DNA from: Tannerellaceae bacterium
Lineage (GTDB): Bacteria > Bacteroidota > Bacteroidia > Bacteroidales > Tannerellaceae
Direction: 5' to 3'
NCBI GenBank assembly: GCA_031259845.1
Contig: JAIRKZ010000028.1
Span: forward strand, 1 to 35,419
Length of the DNA: 35,419 nt
Shown: positions 1 through 8,366 of the stretch, piece after piece
Layout of the letters: each line of letters begins with the position of its first letter
How positions within the stretch are numbered: the stretch's first letter is position 1
The notes under the pieces: generated by a model
Told to the model about the DNA's origin: nothing
Seen by the model: the letters and a program-made list of their open reading frames with translations, nothing else
The model's database searches: none
Made by a program: the position numbers and the translations under genes

Positions 1-450
1 TTCTTCATTTATAACGTAAAGCCTTGGGATGGTTCGATTGGCAAAAAGGGAGAAAACCTCTCTGCCCGGATCAAGGTAAGCAGGCATTGTATATTTATTA
101 TCCAGGAAGTGGCCGGCCACTTCCTGCGCCGGTTCATCCCTTGATATCGTGATTAACTGATAGCCGGGATTGTCTTTCATCCAAGGCCATACTTCATTGT
201 TTATCACAGGTAATACCTTCCGGCAATCGCCACAGGAGGAAACGAACAACAGGAGTAAAGACCGCTTACCCGCAAAGCCGGAAGAGCTAAATGTACCACC
301 CTTATCATCATACACCGTAAATAGGGGAACAACATCGCCTACCCCAACATAATCAATTACCTCGTCCGGAATATCGTCTCCCTCTTTTATACATGACACG
401 AACGGAGCAATGATTGCTAAAAACAACAGAATAATAATACATCTACTCAT
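1..450 (-). CDS. Thioredoxin-fold (TlpA/redoxin-like) lipoprotein, partial
   Basis: The minus strand reads open from an ATG at 450 to the window edge, giving 150 residues with the C-terminus cut off. Residues 5-20 are a hydrophobic signal ending in a lipobox-like FVSC with Cys20 as the probable lipidated residue. A thioredoxin-type CGDC active site lies at 73-76 after a hydrophobic strand (LLLLFV), and a TIP with the expected cis-proline is at 140-142. Known relatives are membrane-anchored periplasmic disulfide reductases or redoxins of the TlpA/AhpC-TSA group. A TAAATTTG element about 32 bp upstream supports this start. It is transcribed away from the DUF5916 gene. The exact substrate cannot be inferred. 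Confidence 0.8.
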   Translation of the reverse strand, partial: MSRCIIILLFLAIIAPFVSCIKEGDDIPDEVIDYVGVGDVVPLFTVYDDKGGTFSSSGFAGKRSLLLLFVSSCGDCRKVLPVINNEVWPWMKDNPGYQLITISRDEPAQEVAGHFLDNKYTMPAYLDPGREVFSLFANRTIPRLYVINEE

Positions 451-481
451 AACTTACCGCTTATTTACTGTTAATTGCCGG

Positions 482-489
482 CAAATTTA
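482..489 (-). promoter_or_regulatory. Bacteroidetes -7 promoter element for the thioredoxin-fold lipoprotein
   Basis: On the minus strand this reads TAAATTTG, matching the phylum consensus TAnnTTTG. It lies 32 bp before the ATG at 450. No clear -33 TTTG is seen at the usual spacing, so the call rests on the -7 match and position. Confidence 0.4.
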
Positions 490-546
490 ATTATACTTCC
501 ACACATTAAAAAAGGAAGACGCGAAGAATACTCTGTTTTTTTCATG

Positions 547-554
547 TATATTTG
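547..554 (+). promoter_or_regulatory. -7 promoter element for the DUF5916 gene
   Basis: TATATTTG matches TAnnTTTG and lies 31 bp before the ATG at 586. It falls inside the longest possible reading frame (which opens at 475), which argues that the true start is 586. The -33 region is only T-rich. Confidence 0.4.
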
Positions 555-585
555 TGCGGATATGTTACTTCGATTCTTACAGGCC

Positions 586-3078
586 ATGAAAAAACAAATG
601 CTTCTCTTCTTTTTTGTCTCTTCTTATGTGCTTTCTTTTGCACAGCAGGATTCGGTTGTTCCTTTTGATAAGGCGTATAAGCGGGTTTATCAGGTAACGA
701 GGGTTTCCGGCATGCGCCCGGTGATTGACGGGCGGCTGGATGATGAATTATGGCAAACGCAGGGAGAGTGGTCGGAGGCTTTTGTACAGGTTATGCCGAA
801 CGAGCGGTTTCCTGCTGCTTCACCCACCCGGATGAAAGTGTTGTATGATGATAAGTATATATATGTAGGGGTTTATTGCGGAGAGAGCGAGCCGGAAAAG
901 ATTATCCGCTTTATAGGGAACAGAGACGATAATAATCTGGGCGATTTGATAAGCGTGGCTTTCGATACCTATCACGACTACCGGGCGGCCCCGGAATTCA
1001 ATATCAATGCCGGGGGGAATAAGACCGACCTGATTGTAACCGATAAACTGGCCGTGAACCGTAGCTGGAACGCCGTATGGGAAGGAAGAACACAGGTAAA
1101 TATGGCCGACTCGAGCTGGACGGCCGAACTGAGCATCCCTTTCAGCCAGCTACGCTACAACCGGCTATCCAGCGAAGGTATCTGGGGGCTGCATGTGCGA
1201 CGGGTGATCCGCTACAAAAACGAAACGCAGAACTGGAGCCTTATCCCACTGAAAAACAATGGACATGTGTTCTCGTTCGGAGAGATGCACGGGATGGATT
1301 GTTTACCTAAGCCGCGTAACATGGAGTTTCTGCCCTACGTGATGGGTAAGAAAGGAAGTGGCTGGGGAGGGAATGCAGGCTTGGACGCCAAGTTTGCACT
1401 GTCCGACTTTACGCTGGACGTAACGATAAACCCGGACTTCGGGCAGATAGAACTCGACCCGTCTGTAATGAACCTCACGGCTTTTGAAACGTTTTACGAC
1501 GAGATGCGCCCTTTCTTCCTGGAAGGGAAGCATATCCTCGATTTCTCTTCGGGCGGCGACAGGGTATTTTACACCCGCCGCATCGGTTCGGAAAACGTAC
1601 CTATCATCGGCGCTTTGAAACTGACGGGGACGAACCGGAAGGGGCTGACAATCGGCGTGGCGCAAAGCGTGACAGCCCGCCGCAACGCAGAGGAACAGGC
1701 GGCAAAACCCTTAACGAACTACACCGTGGCCCGGATGCAGAAAAACTGGAAAGGAAACATCCTGCTGGGCGGCATGCTTACTTCCGTAAACCGGGCCTTG
1801 AACGAGCCTTCCCTTGAAGAAACCATGATACGCAATGCCTTCACGGCCGCTATTGATTATACGCATTACTTCAATAACCGCCTGTATTATGTAGACGCCA
1901 AGGGGATGCTTAGCTCGCTCAATGGCAGCAGGCAGGCCATCGCCCTGGTGCAAAACAATCCGGTACACTATTATCAGCGGGCTTCCGCCGCAGGCTACCT
2001 GGGGGTAGACGAAGGCCGCACATCCTTGAACGGTACGGGGGGATATGTTAAGGCGGGAAGGAAAGGGAATGCCAGATGGTCGTTCTCGGAAGAGTTTAAC
2101 TGGGCGTCGCCGGGCTTCGACCTGAACGATATTGGCTACTTAAAGCAGGCAGACGCCCTGTCGGCCATCACAACCATCGAGTTTAAACAAACGGAAGTAT
2201 GGAGGATGTTTCGCTCGAACACCTTCACTTTCTCACAGGAAAACAAATGGGATTATGGCGGGAGCGCTGTCAATAATACCGCGGGCTTCAACTGGAAAAC
2301 GATGTTTCTCAACCGCTTTGAGCTAACCCTGTATGAGGCTTACGGCTGGAACCGGCTCGATACGCGCCTCCTGAGGGGCGGGCCGGATATGCGCTACAAC
2401 CCTTACTTCCAGCATGCCGCAACGTTCAATACAGATAAGGCCCGCCGCATGATGTTTATGCTTGCCTATACGGGCAATCACAATACCGATGGCTATAACC
2501 GGGCAAACACGCTTTCGCCCAGCCTTTCTTTCCGCCTGGGAAACCACGTTTATATGTCGGGGCAGTTTAATTATTCATGGAATACCGACAACCTGCAATA
2601 CGTAGCTCCGCGCGTTATGGGCCGCATGAAGCAGGAAACCTATGGCCTCACCATGAAACTGCAGGTAAACGTTACGCCCGACGTATCGCTGCAATTCTAC
2701 GGCTCGCCCTTTACTTCGGTCGCTGCATTCAGCCGGTTTAAAGAAGCGGCCGATACACGGTCGGGGGTGTACGAAGAGCGCTTCCGCATGTTCGCCCCCG
2801 CTTCCCTCTCGTATAGCGAGGGCGTATATACGGCAGAGGGGACGGGGGGGAAGGTATCGTTTGCCAACCCGGACTTCAGTTTCAATGAGTTTCGTTCCAA
2901 CCTGGTGGCCCGGTGGGAATACCTGCCCGGCTCTACCCTGTACTTTGTGTGGGAGCATCACCTCTCTGGCCGCAGCAGTCAATACATCCGGGGATGGCGC
3001 CCTAACGCAGAGCGCATGTATGGCCTCCCGGCAACAAACACTTTTATGATTAAACTGAATTACTGGTTTACGCTTTGA
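586..3078 (+). CDS. DUF5916 outer-membrane protein with CBM9/DOMON-like N-terminal domain
   Basis: About 830 residues from the ATG at 586. I prefer this start over the longer frame from 475 because it begins directly with a signal peptide (MKKQMLLFFFVSSYVLSFA, cleaved near AQQ) and follows a TAnnTTTG element. The first ~220 residues after the signal resemble the carbohydrate-binding family 9-like (DOMON) fold, with the characteristic IDGRLDDELW stretch and the later YDDKYIYVGVYC strand pair. The rest is DUF5916, including ELDPSVMNLTAFETFYDEMRPFFLEG and many alternating aromatic/polar strands, ending in an aromatic-rich LNYWFTL typical of an outer-membrane beta-barrel. Related proteins sit in the outer membrane of Bacteroidota, with unknown substrates. 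The last 19 bp overlap the end of the convergent glycerate kinase gene. Confidence 0.88.
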   Translation: MKKQMLLFFFVSSYVLSFAQQDSVVPFDKAYKRVYQVTRVSGMRPVIDGRLDDELWQTQGEWSEAFVQVMPNERFPAASPTRMKVLYDDKYIYVGVYCGESEPEKIIRFIGNRDDNNLGDLISVAFDTYHDYRAAPEFNINAGGNKTDLIVTDKLAVNRSWNAVWEGRTQVNMADSSWTAELSIPFSQLRYNRLSSEGIWGLHVRRVIRYKNETQNWSLIPLKNNGHVFSFGEMHGMDCLPKPRNMEFLPYVMGKKGSGWGGNAGLDAKFALSDFTLDVTINPDFGQIELDPSVMNLTAFETFYDEMRPFFLEGKHILDFSSGGDRVFYTRRIGSENVPIIGALKLTGTNRKGLTIGVAQSVTARRNAEEQAAKPLTNYTVARMQKNWKGNILLGGMLTSVNRALNEPSLEETMIRNAFTAAIDYTHYFNNRLYYVDAKGMLSSLNGSRQAIALVQNNPVHYYQRASAAGYLGVDEGRTSLNGTGGYVKAGRKGNARWSFSEEFNWASPGFDLNDIGYLKQADALSAITTIEFKQTEVWRMFRSNTFTFSQENKWDYGGSAVNNTAGFNWKTMFLNRFELTLYEAYGWNRLDTRLLRGGPDMRYNPYFQHAATFNTDKARRMMFMLAYTGNHNTDGYNRANTLSPSLSFRLGNHVYMSGQFNYSWNTDNLQYVAPRVMGRMKQETYGLTMKLQVNVTPDVSLQFYGSPFTSVAAFSRFKEAADTRSGVYEERFRMFAPASLSYSEGVYTAEGTGGKVSFANPDFSFNEFRSNLVARWEYLPGSTLYFVWEHHLSGRSSQYIRGWRPNAERMYGLPATNTFMIKLNYWFTL

Positions 3079-4211
3079 TAATGCCTGATAATACGCAGGA
3101 ATTGCGCTACCGTACGCTCTATGTTTTGCCGGGCAAAGGCTTTGTCCATAGCCTGCCGGAGGGTAACGGCGCCGGGCTGTATGGAGAAAACCGCTAAAAA
3201 GCCCTGCCCGTTCAAGGCCTCTGTCTCTTCTACTGACCCGCTGATGGCTATGGTGGGGATATGCTGTTTTTGGGCTGCATGGAGTATGCCGCCGGGCGTT
3301 TTTCCCATGCCGGTTTGTTGGTCTAACTTACCTTCGCCGGTAATCACTAAATCGGCCCCTTTTATCTTTTCGTTGAACAGCAAGGCGTCGAGCATCATTT
3401 GTATGCCGGGCCTGAGCGTTGCAGGGAGGAAGGCGAGGAAGCCGCCGCCCAGTCCTCCGCCCGCCCCTGCTCCGGGAATGGCGTCAATGTCTTTCTGCTC
3501 TTGCTGCCTGATTACGGAGGCAAAGCGCTTTAAGCCATTATCCAGCAAGCGTATCATTTCATCGTCGGCGCCTTTCTGGCGGGCATATACAAAGGCCGCC
3601 CCGTTCTCGCCCGAAAACGGATTGTTTACATCGCAGGCCACCGTAAAGGTTGCTCCCTCAAGCAGAGGCAACGCCTGCGAGCGGTCTATCGAACAGATGT
3701 GCTGAAGAATCCTTCCGCCCTGCCCCAGCTCCTTTCCTTCCTTATCCAGGAAACGGAAGCCGAGCGCCTGCAGCATCCCCGTACCGGCGTCGTTCGTGGC
3801 GCTGCCTCCTATGCCTGTCAGGAAATGCCGGCAGCCACGTTCCAGCGCATCCTTTATCAGCTGGCCCGTGCCATACGTGGTGGTAAGTAAGGGATTACGC
3901 TTATCTTCGGGCACCAATGTGAGTCCGCTGGCGGAAGCCATTTCAATCACCGCCGTCTGCCCATCCCCCAATATGCCATATCGGGCATGGACAGGGTTCA
4001 TCAGCGGGTCGCGCACCGGGCAGGTCGTCATCGTCCCGTCCATCGCATGCACTAATGCCTCTGTTGTGCCCTCGCCGCCGTCGGCCACAGGTATTTTCAA
4101 TACTTCGCAATCAGGGAAGACGCTCAGGATGGCTTTCTCTGCGCTTTCGGCTACTTCCAAAGAGGTAACAGAGCCTTTAAACGAGTCGGAAGCTACAACT
4201 ATTTTCTTCAT
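3060..4211 (-). CDS. Glycerate kinase (GlxK/GarK type)
   Basis: 383 residues, the usual length for the type I glycerate kinase family, which phosphorylates D-glycerate (2- or 3-phosphoglycerate depending on the member). Visible family motifs are SDSFKGS (8-14), VADGGEGT (42-49), MASASGL (91-97), TTYGTG (111-116), the glycine-rich GIGGSATNDAGTGM (133-146) and a later GAGAGGGLGGGF. It lies 29 bp downstream of the threonine aldolase gene on the same strand, so the two are probably co-transcribed. A plausible link is serine/glycine-derived carbon entering glycolysis through glycerate. The product is cytoplasmic. Its 3' end overlaps the DUF5916 gene by 19 bp, tail to tail. Confidence 0.93.
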   Translation of the reverse strand: MKKIVVASDSFKGSVTSLEVAESAEKAILSVFPDCEVLKIPVADGGEGTTEALVHAMDGTMTTCPVRDPLMNPVHARYGILGDGQTAVIEMASASGLTLVPEDKRNPLLTTTYGTGQLIKDALERGCRHFLTGIGGSATNDAGTGMLQALGFRFLDKEGKELGQGGRILQHICSIDRSQALPLLEGATFTVACDVNNPFSGENGAAFVYARQKGADDEMIRLLDNGLKRFASVIRQQEQKDIDAIPGAGAGGGLGGGFLAFLPATLRPGIQMMLDALLFNEKIKGADLVITGEGKLDQQTGMGKTPGGILHAAQKQHIPTIAISGSVEETEALNGQGFLAVFSIQPGAVTLRQAMDKAFARQNIERTVAQFLRIIRHYQSVNQ

Positions 4212-4240
4212 CTCAATACAGATTTAAGCGGGCTCTGCGT

Positions 4241-5263
4241 TTATAACAGTATCTCTTTCAAGGCCTGCTCTAAAAGGCGGATATCTTCGTCCGCAGTATC
4301 CCAGGAGGTAACAAAGCGTACTTCGCTTGCCTCTTCGTTCCAATAGTAGAAGAAGTATTTTTCCAGCAGCTTTTTAGCCGCCTGGGCGGGCATGGTAAGG
4401 AAAAGCTGGTTAGACTCTGCCTTCTGCGTGAACCTTATCTGCGGAAAGGTGCGCAGCATGGCGGCCAGTTTGGCGGCTTGCCGGTTTGCCTGCAAGGCAT
4501 TGTCAAGCCATAAATCATTCTCTAAATAAGGGATGAACTGTGCCGACAGGTAGCGCATCTTGGAGGCCAGCTGGGCCGACTGTTTCCTGAAATACCGGAT
4601 ATTTTCCGTTATCTCCGGGCGAAAGGATATAACTGCTTCGCCCATCATCATCCCATTCTTCGTTCCTCCGAAACTCAATACGTCTACGCCGGCGTCTGCC
4701 GTCAGTTCCTTCATTGTGCAGTTCAGGTAAGCGCACGCATTGGCCAGGCGGGCGCCGTCTACATGAAGATACATATCGCGGGCATGCAGCAGATTGGCTA
4801 TTGCTCTCACCTGGCCGGGCGTATAAACCGTTCCCAGTTCCGAAACCTGCGATATATATACTACTTTGGGCTGGGCGTGATGGCACACGCCGAAGTTATG
4901 CAGGTGCGGCCTGATTAGTTCTGGCGACAGCTTTCCGTCTTCCGCAGGTATGGCAATCACCGTACAGCCCGTCATCCGGGCCGGCGCCCCACATTCATCT
5001 GCATAAATATGAGCTGTGCGGGCGCAAATAATACTGTGAAACGACCGGGTGGCCGCCTGCAAGGCCACCGAATTAGCTCCCGTGCCGTTAAACACAAAGA
5101 AAGGAGAAGCTCCTTCTCCAAACACTTCCTTTAACTTAGCGGCAGCGGCTGCCGTCCAACTGTCGTCGCCATACCCCACCGCATGGCCTTCATTCGCTTT
5201 CATTAAGGCATCCATTATCAAAGGATGCACTCCCGAATTGTTATCACTGGCAAAACTTCTCAT
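4241..5263 (-). CDS. Low-specificity L-threonine aldolase (beta-eliminating lyase family)
   Basis: 340 residues, a normal length for this PLP fold-type I enzyme, which splits L-threonine or L-allo-threonine into glycine and acetaldehyde. The start SDNNSGVHP, the AHIYADECG segment with His85, HVDGARL with Asp169 (which contacts the PLP ring nitrogen) and SFGGTKNG with the Schiff-base Lys202 are all present. The gene is first in a probable two-gene unit with glycerate kinase. A near-consensus TATCTTTA lies 21 bp before the start codon. The upstream region is unusual: the 21-bp tandem array starts about 300 bp before this gene. Confidence 0.93.
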   Translation of the reverse strand: MRSFASDNNSGVHPLIMDALMKANEGHAVGYGDDSWTAAAAAKLKEVFGEGASPFFVFNGTGANSVALQAATRSFHSIICARTAHIYADECGAPARMTGCTVIAIPAEDGKLSPELIRPHLHNFGVCHHAQPKVVYISQVSELGTVYTPGQVRAIANLLHARDMYLHVDGARLANACAYLNCTMKELTADAGVDVLSFGGTKNGMMMGEAVISFRPEITENIRYFRKQSAQLASKMRYLSAQFIPYLENDLWLDNALQANRQAAKLAAMLRTFPQIRFTQKAESNQLFLTMPAQAAKKLLEKYFFYYWNEEASEVRFVTSWDTADEDIRLLEQALKEILL

Positions 5264-5283
5264 AACATTTACTTTTAAGACCC

Positions 5284-5291
5284 TAAAGATA
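5284..5291 (-). promoter_or_regulatory. Possible -7 element for the threonine aldolase/glycerate kinase unit
   Basis: The minus strand reads TATCTTTA, one mismatch (final base) from TAnnTTTG, 21 bp before the ATG at 5263. No convincing -33 element is seen. Confidence 0.25.
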
Positions 5292-5559
5292 GTGATTATA
5301 CTTTACTCCGTAAGATTTTGCATATTAAAGCGAAGATATGGCCCCCCCCCGCGTAACGTAAAAAACCGGGCAACACCGCGTGTGAAAGAGAAGGCCTGGG
5401 CGCATCCCCCGCCCGGAGAGGACGGGGGGGCGGGCTTTCCAATGCAAGTCTTCCTCCCTTCGGTCATCGTCAGTCGCCCCTCCGGTCGTCGTCCGGGCTT
5501 TCCACTGTAATCCCTTGTGCGAGCTGCGCCTCCGGCTTGAAGGGGGAGAAATGCCCTTC
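5292..5559. other. GC-rich gene-free segment before the tandem array
   Basis: No gene is supported here. The segment contains a run of nine C at 5342-5350, a run of G near 5424-5430, and several short imperfect repeats (for example CGGGCTTTCCA-like copies near 5431 and 5492). A TGGGCGCATCCC at 5397-5408 recurs inverted at 6698-6709. Base composition differs sharply from the flanking genes. Reading frames through it are by-products of GC richness and run into the repeat. Confidence 0.5.
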
Positions 5560-6273
5560 GGGCTTGATTTGCGTCCCTTCGGGCTTGATTGTCTGTCCTG
5601 CGGGCCTGATTGTCTATCCTTGGAGCCTGATTGTCTGTCCTTCGGGCTTGATTGTCTGTCCTTCGGGCTTGATTGTCTGTCCTTGGGGCCTGATTGTCTA
5701 TCCTTGGGGCCTGATTGTCTGTCCCTGGGGCCTGACTGTCTATCCCTGGGGCTTTGTTTGCTGTCACCGGGGCTTTGTTTGCTGTCACCGGAGCTTGGTT
5801 TGCTGTCACCGGAGCTTGGTTTGCTGTCACCGGAGCTTGGTTTGCTGTCACCGGAGCTTGGTTTGCTGTCACCGGAGCTTTGTTTGCTGTCACCGGAGCT
5901 TGGTTTGCTGTCACCGGAGCTTTGTTTGCTGTCACCGGAGCTTTGTTTGCTGTCACCGGGGCTTTGTTTGCTGTCACCGGGGCTTTGTTTGCTGTCACCG
6001 GAGCTTTGTTTGCTGTCATTGGGGCCTTATTTGCCATCATTGGGGCTTTGTTTGCCGTCATTGGGGCTTTGTTTGCCGTCACCGGGGCCTGATTGTCAAT
6101 CCCTGGAGCTTGATTGTCAATCCCTGGGGCTTGATTGTCAATCCCTGGAGCCTGATTGTCAATCCCTGGGGCCTGACTGTCTGTCCCTGGAGCCTGACTG
6201 TCTATCCCTGGGGCCTGACTGTCTATCCCTGGGGCCTGACTGTCTGTCCCTGGGGCCTGACTGTCTGTCCCTG
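5560..6273. repeat. Tandem array of 34 units of 21 bp (minisatellite)
   Basis: I count 34 consecutive 21-bp units with no spacers. They form three blocks. Units 1-9 (5560-5748) and 26-34 (6085-6273) are of one type, with cores such as CTGATTGTCTGTCC or CTGACTGTCTATCC. Units 10-25 (5749-6084) are of another type, with the core TTTGCTGTCACCG. Because 21 is divisible by three and the unit lacks stop codons, several frames stay open on both strands. On the minus strand the middle block would read as TANKAPV repeats and the outer blocks as TDNQAPG-like repeats. No start site, signal peptide or codon evidence makes any of these frames convincing as a gene. The array fills the gap between the divergent threonine aldolase and pntAA genes. 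Confidence 0.95.
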
Positions 6274-6389
6274 GGGCTTTGCTGAAATAATACCTACGCC
6301 GGATGTATCCCTGTCTCCTGCTATGCAGACAAAGGGGGAAGGCTTGGGCGCAGTCCGCAATAGACTGCGCAAGGGATTGCAGAGGGAGC

Positions 6390-6720
6390 AGGCAAAGGGA
6401 GTCTCATCCTAAGCCTCTCACGGAACCGTACGTGAAAATCTCCTCTTATACGGCTCTTTCTATTCAGTCAAACCTGCTTTCGTTGCCGATTTCTCGCGCT
6501 GGCGGCAGGCTTGTTAGTTGTTTCATTCAATTTGCCGGAATAAGCTAACCCCTTCGCTCCATTTCCATTACAGGTATTTCATCTCTACTGCTGCGGGTTA
6601 GTCTGCCCCTCTCAGAGCATCGAGACTTTTAGCATCTCTGTTCAGGTTTCCGCGTTCGCCGTAAGAGCCTCCATGTAACTTGTGCCGTCTCCATACCGGG
6701 ATGCGCCCAAATCTTCCCCA
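6390..6720 (-). mobile_element. ORF-less group II intron remnant
   Basis: On the minus strand a canonical 34-nt domain V hairpin is followed by a domain VI-like stem (6390-6416, closed by AGGC/GCCT). Upstream lie segments of the type found 5' of intron-encoded proteins, for example GGCGAACGCGGAAACCTG near 6650 and ATGGAGCGAAGGGG near 6560. Only about 100 nt separates that last segment from domain V, where intact bacterial introns carry a reverse transcriptase/maturase gene of more than 1 kb; none is present. The 5' end looks truncated, since only part of domain I can be recognised and no clear GUGYG start was found. The left boundary of about 6720 is approximate. The element points toward the repeat array and is antisense to pntAA. 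Confidence 0.62.
6423..6456 (-). ncRNA. Group II intron domain V hairpin
   Basis: Exactly 34 nt on the minus strand. The outer 8-bp stem is GAGCCGTA paired with TACGGTTC (one G-U), carrying the catalytic AGC triad. A GAGA (GNRA) tetraloop caps the inner stem. A two-nucleotide CG bulge sits on the 3' strand at the expected place. One A-C mismatch in the inner stem suggests some decay. Confidence 0.7.
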
Positions 6721-6787
6721 CATGAAGGTTCTTTTACGGGAACAGAAATTTCTTGCCGGAATAGAATAAGATATATGTATTTATTAC

Positions 6788-6795
6788 TACATTTG
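6788..6795 (+). promoter_or_regulatory. -7 promoter element for the pnt operon
   Basis: TACATTTG matches TAnnTTTG. It lies about 90 bp before the pntAA start, leaving a long AT-rich leader. No clear -33 partner is seen. Confidence 0.35.
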
Positions 6796-6886
6796 GAGCA
6801 TTTTGTAACTTATATCCCGTAAAGGAACACTTTATTGAATTAAATTATCTTAAACAATACACAGATCATTAAAAAAAACTGACATT

Positions 6887-8047
6887 ATGATTATTGGAAT
6901 TCCAAAAGAAATTATGCCCGGAGAAGCCCGTGTGGCTGCCAGCCCGGAAACTGTAAAGAAATTTATCGCCGACGGAGCGACAGTTTTGGTGGAACATAAA
7001 GCCGGAGAAGGCTCCTTTTATTTTGATGACGATTACAAGGCTGCCGGCGCGCAGATTGTGACTTCGGCAGAAGAGCTGTTTGAAAAAGCAACGTTAATTC
7101 TTAAAGTAAAAGAACCGCTTTTCAATACCGGTTGTAACAAACACGAGGCAGACCTGATGCACGAAGGGCAATACCTGATAACATTTATACACCCGGCCTC
7201 GCCCGTTAATCATGAAATGGTAAACAGGCTGGCTGCAAACGGCGTTATAAGCCTCACCCTCGACGGCGTGCCGCGTATATCGCGCGCCCAAAGCATGGAT
7301 GCATTAACGTCTATGAGTACATGCGCCGGATACAAAGGGATACTTTTAGCGGCTAACGCCATGCCTAAGTTCATGCCGCCCATGTTTACGGCCGTTGGCG
7401 CCGTACAGCCGGCTAAGGTATTGGTTATCGGCGTGGGAGTAGGAGGCTTGCAGGCTTTGGCTACGGCCAGGCGGCTGGGGGCCGTTACGTATGCTACGGA
7501 TATTCGCCCGGCGGCATTGGAACAGGCTCAGAGCTTGGGCGCTAAAGTAATAGAGACTGGCGTGCCGGCAGAAATAGCCATCGCAGAAGGCGGCTATGCC
7601 AACGAATTATCCGGAGAATGGCTGGCAAAGGAACGCGAAAAACTGCGCGAAATGATGAAAGGCATAGACGTGGTATTCTGTAGCGCTTTGGTTCCGGGGA
7701 AGATAGCGCCCGTATTAATTACGGAAGAGATGGTAAAAGAGATGCCGAACGGCTCCGTTATTGTAGACATCTCCATAGACCAGGGCGGTAACTGCGAAAT
7801 AACGCCTCCGGGAACAACAGAAATAAAACATGGCGTAACATTGACAGGTATTAAAAATATCCCGGGCATGTTGCCGGGCAGCGCTACCTGGATGTTTTCC
7901 AATAATGTATATAATCTTGTTAAGTATCTGACTAAGGATGGCAAAATAGCCTTGGATATGTCGGATGAAATTGTAAAATCAATCCTGGTATCCATCCATG
8001 GCAAGGTAGTACACGCCGGCGCTCTGGAAGCCATGAATAAACACTGA
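6887..8047 (+). CDS. pntAA: NAD(P) transhydrogenase subunit alpha part 1 (domain I)
   Basis: 386 residues forming the soluble NAD(H)-binding domain I of the Re/Si-specific proton-translocating transhydrogenase, which exchanges hydride between NADH and NADP+ driven by the proton gradient. The N-terminus GIPKEIMPGEARVA is characteristic. RAQSMDALTSMST is at 133-145 and the Rossmann glycine motif GVGVGG at 182-187, with an acidic Asp205 at the end of the second strand, as expected for NAD specificity. The split alpha subunit (separate AA and AB genes) is one of the known arrangements of the enzyme. The next gene starts 7 bp downstream. Confidence 0.95.
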   Translation: MIIGIPKEIMPGEARVAASPETVKKFIADGATVLVEHKAGEGSFYFDDDYKAAGAQIVTSAEELFEKATLILKVKEPLFNTGCNKHEADLMHEGQYLITFIHPASPVNHEMVNRLAANGVISLTLDGVPRISRAQSMDALTSMSTCAGYKGILLAANAMPKFMPPMFTAVGAVQPAKVLVIGVGVGGLQALATARRLGAVTYATDIRPAALEQAQSLGAKVIETGVPAEIAIAEGGYANELSGEWLAKEREKLREMMKGIDVVFCSALVPGKIAPVLITEEMVKEMPNGSVIVDISIDQGGNCEITPPGTTEIKHGVTLTGIKNIPGMLPGSATWMFSNNVYNLVKYLTKDGKIALDMSDEIVKSILVSIHGKVVHAGALEAMNKH

Positions 8048-8054
8048 AACGCCC

Positions 8055-8366
8055 ATGAACCCTGTTTATTTAGTATTGATATTCCTGCTATCCTCCGTTG
8101 CAGGCTATTTTATCATCAAAAATGTACCAAGCCTGCTGCATACCCCTCTTATGACGGGGATGAATGCTTTATCCGGCGTATGCCTTTTAGGCGCAGTAAT
8201 CTCTGTGGGGTATGCTTACCTGGCGGAGGGCGCGGCGTTTACTCCCGGAGTGGTATTCGGCGGGATAGCAATCTTTTTGGCTACCGTAAATGTGGTAGCA
8301 GGATTTGGCGTAACGCACCGCATGCTTAAAATGTTTAACCCCAAAGGAAAAAGAACGGAAAAATGA
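8055..8366 (+). CDS. pntAB: NAD(P) transhydrogenase subunit alpha part 2 (membrane)
   Basis: 103 residues with three hydrophobic segments (about 1-21, 32-55 and 65-85) and a basic C-terminus ending KGKRTEK. This is the short membrane part of the alpha subunit, contributing helices of the proton-conducting domain II. It lies between pntAA and pntB, and its stop overlaps the pntB start (ATGA at 8363-8366), which points to translational coupling. Confidence 0.93.
   Translation: MNPVYLVLIFLLSSVAGYFIIKNVPSLLHTPLMTGMNALSGVCLLGAVISVGYAYLAEGAAFTPGVVFGGIAIFLATVNVVAGFGVTHRMLKMFNPKGKRTEK

Noticed and set aside
475-585. 37-codon extension of the DUF5916 protein
   Set aside because: It precedes a clean signal peptide at 586 and includes the likely promoter at 547-554.
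5303-6082. Long minus-strand frame encoding TANKAPV/TDNQAPR repeats
   Set aside because: Other frames across the array are open too, because the period is 21 bp. There is no credible start, signal or promoter; it is kept as a repeat only.
5560-6273. CRISPR array
   Set aside because: Units are directly adjacent with no unique spacers and there are no cas genes.
5515-6412. Plus-strand frames across the same array (repeats such as LSPELGL and FAVTGAW)
   Set aside because: Same cause: periodic stop-free sequence. Several overlapping frames cannot all be genes.
6303-6548. 81-codon plus-strand frame beside the array
   Set aside because: It lies antisense to the intron domain V and VI structures and has no gene-like features.
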